Positions 6,505 through 8,613 of a DNA stretch of 8,613 nt are shown here, one piece after another (positions within the stretch are counted from its first letter, which is position 1; the number at the start of each line of letters is the position of its first letter). Position numbers and translations under genes: made by a program. The stretch is from Gemmobacter sp. Lineage in GTDB: Bacteria; Pseudomonadota; Alphaproteobacteria; Rhodobacterales; Rhodobacteraceae. The stretch covers positions 1 through 8,613 of the forward strand of contig JAUSPL010000500.1 in the NCBI GenBank assembly GCA_030656535.1, given 5' to 3'. Below the pieces are notes generated by a model. It made no database searches. It saw only the letters and a program-made list of their open reading frames with translations, and was not told the DNA's origin.

Positions 6505-6516
6505 TCGCCATAGATA
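6488..6516 (+). promoter_or_regulatory. candidate hemW promoter
   Basis: TTGCTG (6488-6493) is followed after exactly 17 nt by TAGATA (6511-6516), giving a predicted start near 6523 and a leader of about 31 nt with GAGGA at 6543-6547. It sits 24 nt downstream of the parS-like site, so ParB loaded there could cover it. This rests on consensus matching only. Confidence 0.4.
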
Positions 6517-6553
6517 CCTCGCCTACATACCGCGACCAATCTGAGGACAAACG

Positions 6554-7714
6554 ATGACACAGCTGCCTGAATCCGGATTTGGGCTGTATATCCATTGGCC
6601 GTTCTGCGAATCCAAGTGCCCATATTGTGACTTCAACAGCCATGTCGCCGACCGAATAGATCACGACATCTGGCTCAACGCCTATCTGAGCGAAATTGAA
6701 CGGGTCAGCCGCGAAACAAGTGATCGGGTGCTGACAAGCATCTTCTTCGGCGGCGGCACACCGTCGCTGATGGCGCCTAAAACCGTCTCTGAACTCTTGA
6801 ACGCCGTCAAGCGCAGCTGGCGTATCAGCAACGATATCGAGGTCACGATGGAGGCCAACCCAGGCTCTGTCGAGGCCGCAAAGTTCAAAGAGTTTCTCTA
6901 TGCCGGCGTGAATCGGCTTTCAATCGGGGTCCAGGCGCTGAATGATGCAGACCTGAGGAGGCTCGGTCGCATGCACTCTGCGACAGAAGCGCGCCGAGCA
7001 ATTGATATTGCAATGTCGACCTTTGACAGGGTCAGCTTTGACCTCATCTATGCCCGCCAAAATCAATCCCTCACGGATTGGCATGCCGAGTTACAGCAAG
7101 CGCTGGCAATCGGAACAAAGCACTTGTCGCTATACCAGCTTACAGTCGAGGATGGGACTGTCTTCCAACAAAGACACTCCCGGGGACAACTTGGTGGACT
7201 GCCAAACGACGATCTTTCGGCGGACATGTACGACCTGACTCAAACCCTGTGTGACGATCACGGACTGCCTGCGTATGAGGTTTCCAACCACTCGACGCCT
7301 GGCCAAGAAAGCCGCCACAACCTGATCTACTGGCGTGGCGGGGATTATATCGGAATTGGCCCTGGTGCCCACGGGCGCATCACGCTAGGCGGCCAGCGGT
7401 ATGCAACGGACTGCTTTCGCCAACCAAAGGCATGGCTGACCGCGCTTCAAGACAGCAAAAGCGGCGAGTCCGTCCGCGACACCCTTCCCCAGCAAGAGAT
7501 CCTGATCGAATACCTTATGATGGGACTAAGAGTTTCTGAGGGAATCAGCATCCGCAAAGCCAACTTCTTGGGGCTGTCGCCCGCGACTAAGAAGGAGGTA
7601 TCGGCCCTTGTCGAGTCGGGCCACCTGGTTGCCGATGATCACACCGTAAAGGCAACACGATCAGGGCGCCTTGTCCTCAATGCTGTCATACGGGCGCTGA
7701 CAAACACCATCTGA
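6554..7714 (+). CDS. hemW: HemW, radical-SAM family heme chaperone (formerly annotated as oxygen-independent coproporphyrinogen III oxidase-like)
   Basis: The product is 386 residues, normal for HemW. The radical-SAM cluster motif is C18-x3-C22-x2-C25 followed by DF, within HWPFCESKCPYCDFNSH, and GGGTP (66-70) is the SAM-binding glycine motif. The hallmark HNxxYW is present as H255 NLIYW260, the motif that distinguishes heme-binding HemW from true coproporphyrinogen dehydrogenase HemN. HemN also has a fourth cysteine (CxxxCxxCxC), which is absent here. The family role is heme binding and transfer to membrane respiratory proteins rather than porphyrin synthesis. The C-terminal HemN-type domain is complete. 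ATG at 6554 is preceded by GAGGA (6543-6547). A 93-nt gap follows rdgB, so it is probably transcribed on its own. It is convergent with parB, with 56 nt between the stops. Confidence 0.95.
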   Translation: MTQLPESGFGLYIHWPFCESKCPYCDFNSHVADRIDHDIWLNAYLSEIERVSRETSDRVLTSIFFGGGTPSLMAPKTVSELLNAVKRSWRISNDIEVTMEANPGSVEAAKFKEFLYAGVNRLSIGVQALNDADLRRLGRMHSATEARRAIDIAMSTFDRVSFDLIYARQNQSLTDWHAELQQALAIGTKHLSLYQLTVEDGTVFQQRHSRGQLGGLPNDDLSADMYDLTQTLCDDHGLPAYEVSNHSTPGQESRHNLIYWRGGDYIGIGPGAHGRITLGGQRYATDCFRQPKAWLTALQDSKSGESVRDTLPQQEILIEYLMMGLRVSEGISIRKANFLGLSPATKKEVSALVESGHLVADDHTVKATRSGRLVLNAVIRALTNTI

Positions 7715-7743
7715 CCGGGCGACCGATACTGGTCAGGGAGGTC

Positions 7744-7768
7744 GACCCGAGCCGCTTGGCAGCGGGTC
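7744..7768. terminator. stem-loop between convergent hemW and parB, probable shared terminator
   Basis: GACCCG (7744-7749) pairs with CGGGTC (7763-7768), and inside it GCC (7751-7753) pairs with GGC (7758-7760) around the loop GCTT, with a one-by-two internal bulge. It lies 29 nt past the hemW stop and 2 nt past the parB stop. A second possible stem, CTGACC (7711-7716) with GGTCAG (7731-7736), overlaps the hemW stop codon. Neither is followed by a T-run, so Rho or simple 3'-end protection is possible. Confidence 0.45.
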
Positions 7769-7770
7769 AA

Positions 7771-8613
7771 TCAGTTCAGAACTTTGCGCGGCCCGGCAGT
7801 CAGAATCTGGCAAAGAAGATCAAGTTCATCCAGAGTATTGTACCGGATCGACAAGACGCCCGATTGGCCAGCAGCCTCATGCGCGATGCGCACCTTCATA
7901 TTAAGATTTGCAGAAAGATCTGACTCGATTGCTTTGGTATCTGCATCGGAAGAGCTCGTTGTTCGACCGCGGCCAACAGGCGAAACGCGATCCTTCTTGA
8001 CTTTCTCCGACTGGACCAGCTTTTCGGCGTCTCTTACCGTCAACCCCTTGGCGACTATACGCGCCGCATGGGTTGAAGCGCGCTCGGAGGTAACTAGGGC
8101 ACGCGCATGACCCGCCGACAGCTTTCCTGACCTGACCATAACAAGCACATCATCCGGCAACGCCAAGAGCCGCATCGAGTTGGCAAGGTAGCTCCGGCTT
8201 TTTCCCAGTGCCTCAGCCAGTTTTTCCTGAGTATGTCCAAATTTTTCAGTAAGCTGACGATACGCCATAGCCTCTTCTACAGGATTAAGCTCCGCACGCT
8301 GAATATTCTCAATGATGCCGACTTCAAGAACCTCTGTATCCGTATAGTCCCGAACAAGGACCGGAACAGCATGAAGCCCCGCCAGCTGAGCGGCACGCCA
8401 CCGACGCTCACCGGCAACGATCTCATATCCGTGCCCGGACCTATGGGGACGCACAATCAGAGGCTGCAGAATCCCCTTCTCTTTGATGGATGCCGATAGA
8501 TCATTCAACGCAACTTGATCAAAGTCACGACGCGGCTGATCCGGGTTCGGCAAGACGCGCTCTATCGGAACCGTTTCAACGCTGTCAGATGGGACGCCAT
8601 TTGGTGTGTTTTC
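7771..8613 (-). CDS. parB: Chromosome partitioning protein ParB (N-terminus cut by window edge)
   Basis: On the minus strand the frame is open from the right edge to the TGA at 7773-7771, giving 280 visible residues. Chromosomal ParB proteins are near 300, so about 15-25 N-terminal residues are missing. The visible part begins ENTPNGVPSDSVETVPIERV and runs into LPNPDQPRRDF. It contains the CTP-binding and clamp-forming boxes GERRWRA (68-74) and ENIQRAELNP (102-111). A helix-turn-helix (about 130-157, with KLAEALGKSRSYLANSMRLL) recognises parS. After a low-complexity linker (TTSSSDADTK), the C-terminal dimerisation domain ends LTAGPRKVLN. ParB binds parS, spreads and partners with the ParA ATPase to segregate the origin. 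parA is expected just outside the right edge but is not seen. The TTG at 8553 is not a credible start because the ParB sequence continues upstream of it. Confidence 0.96.
   Translation of the reverse strand, partial: ENTPNGVPSDSVETVPIERVLPNPDQPRRDFDQVALNDLSASIKEKGILQPLIVRPHRSGHGYEIVAGERRWRAAQLAGLHAVPVLVRDYTDTEVLEVGIIENIQRAELNPVEEAMAYRQLTEKFGHTQEKLAEALGKSRSYLANSMRLLALPDDVLVMVRSGKLSAGHARALVTSERASTHAARIVAKGLTVRDAEKLVQSEKVKKDRVSPVGRGRTTSSSDADTKAIESDLSANLNMKVRIAHEAAGQSGVLSIRYNTLDELDLLCQILTAGPRKVLN

Noticed and set aside
8551..8553. TTG at 8553 as the parB start
   Set aside because: The ParB sequence (SVETVPIERV) continues in frame to the window edge, so the gene is truncated rather than starting here.
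8571..8580. GTTTCA-containing stretch within parB as a second parS site
   Set aside because: It has only one half-site; the partner arm and centre do not match.

Overview
This window is a compact, fully coding stretch of an alphaproteobacterial chromosome, most likely from the Rhodobacteraceae (Roseobacter group). That placement rests on moderately high G+C, GTG starts, tight gene spacing and the protein sequences. It also rests on the neighbourhood parB, hemW, rdgB, rph, hrcA, grpE and mutS, which I recall as an origin-proximal cluster in that family. The placement is an inference from pattern recognition, since no database search was possible.

Layout, left to right: (1) the N-terminal 191 codons of a malic enzyme (maeB-like, minus strand) run off the left edge. 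(2) A 118-bp divergent intergenic region carries a strong 8-bp hairpin followed by TTTT. (3) mutS lies on the plus strand and is complete from a GTG at 693. (4) A short inverted repeat separates it from the convergent grpE. (5) hrcA-grpE form a minus-strand heat-shock operon with a 4-nt gap. (6) A 128-bp divergent region holds candidate promoters for hrcA and rph but no CIRCE-like repeat. (7) rph-rdgB form a plus-strand pair with a GTGA stop/start overlap. (8) The end of rdgB is built into a 16-bp palindrome that matches the parS consensus at 15 of 16 bases. (9) hemW is on the plus strand behind a candidate promoter. (10) A stem-loop lies between the convergent hemW and parB. (11) parB (minus strand) lacks only its extreme N-terminus at the right edge.

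Functionally these are housekeeping genes: nucleotide-pool cleaning and mismatch repair (rdgB, mutS), tRNA 3' processing (rph), protein folding and heat-shock control (grpE, hrcA), heme trafficking (hemW), central carbon metabolism (maeB) and chromosome segregation (parB with the parS-like site). I found no mobile element, CRISPR array, tRNA or rRNA gene, and no credible novel multi-gene system. The most interesting observation is the parS-like site that doubles as the last codons and stop of rdgB, about 1.3 kb from the end of parB. The secondary points are hairpins in and ahead of mutS and several probable promoters. No stretch longer than 300 bases lacks a gene; the longest intergenic gap is 128 bp.
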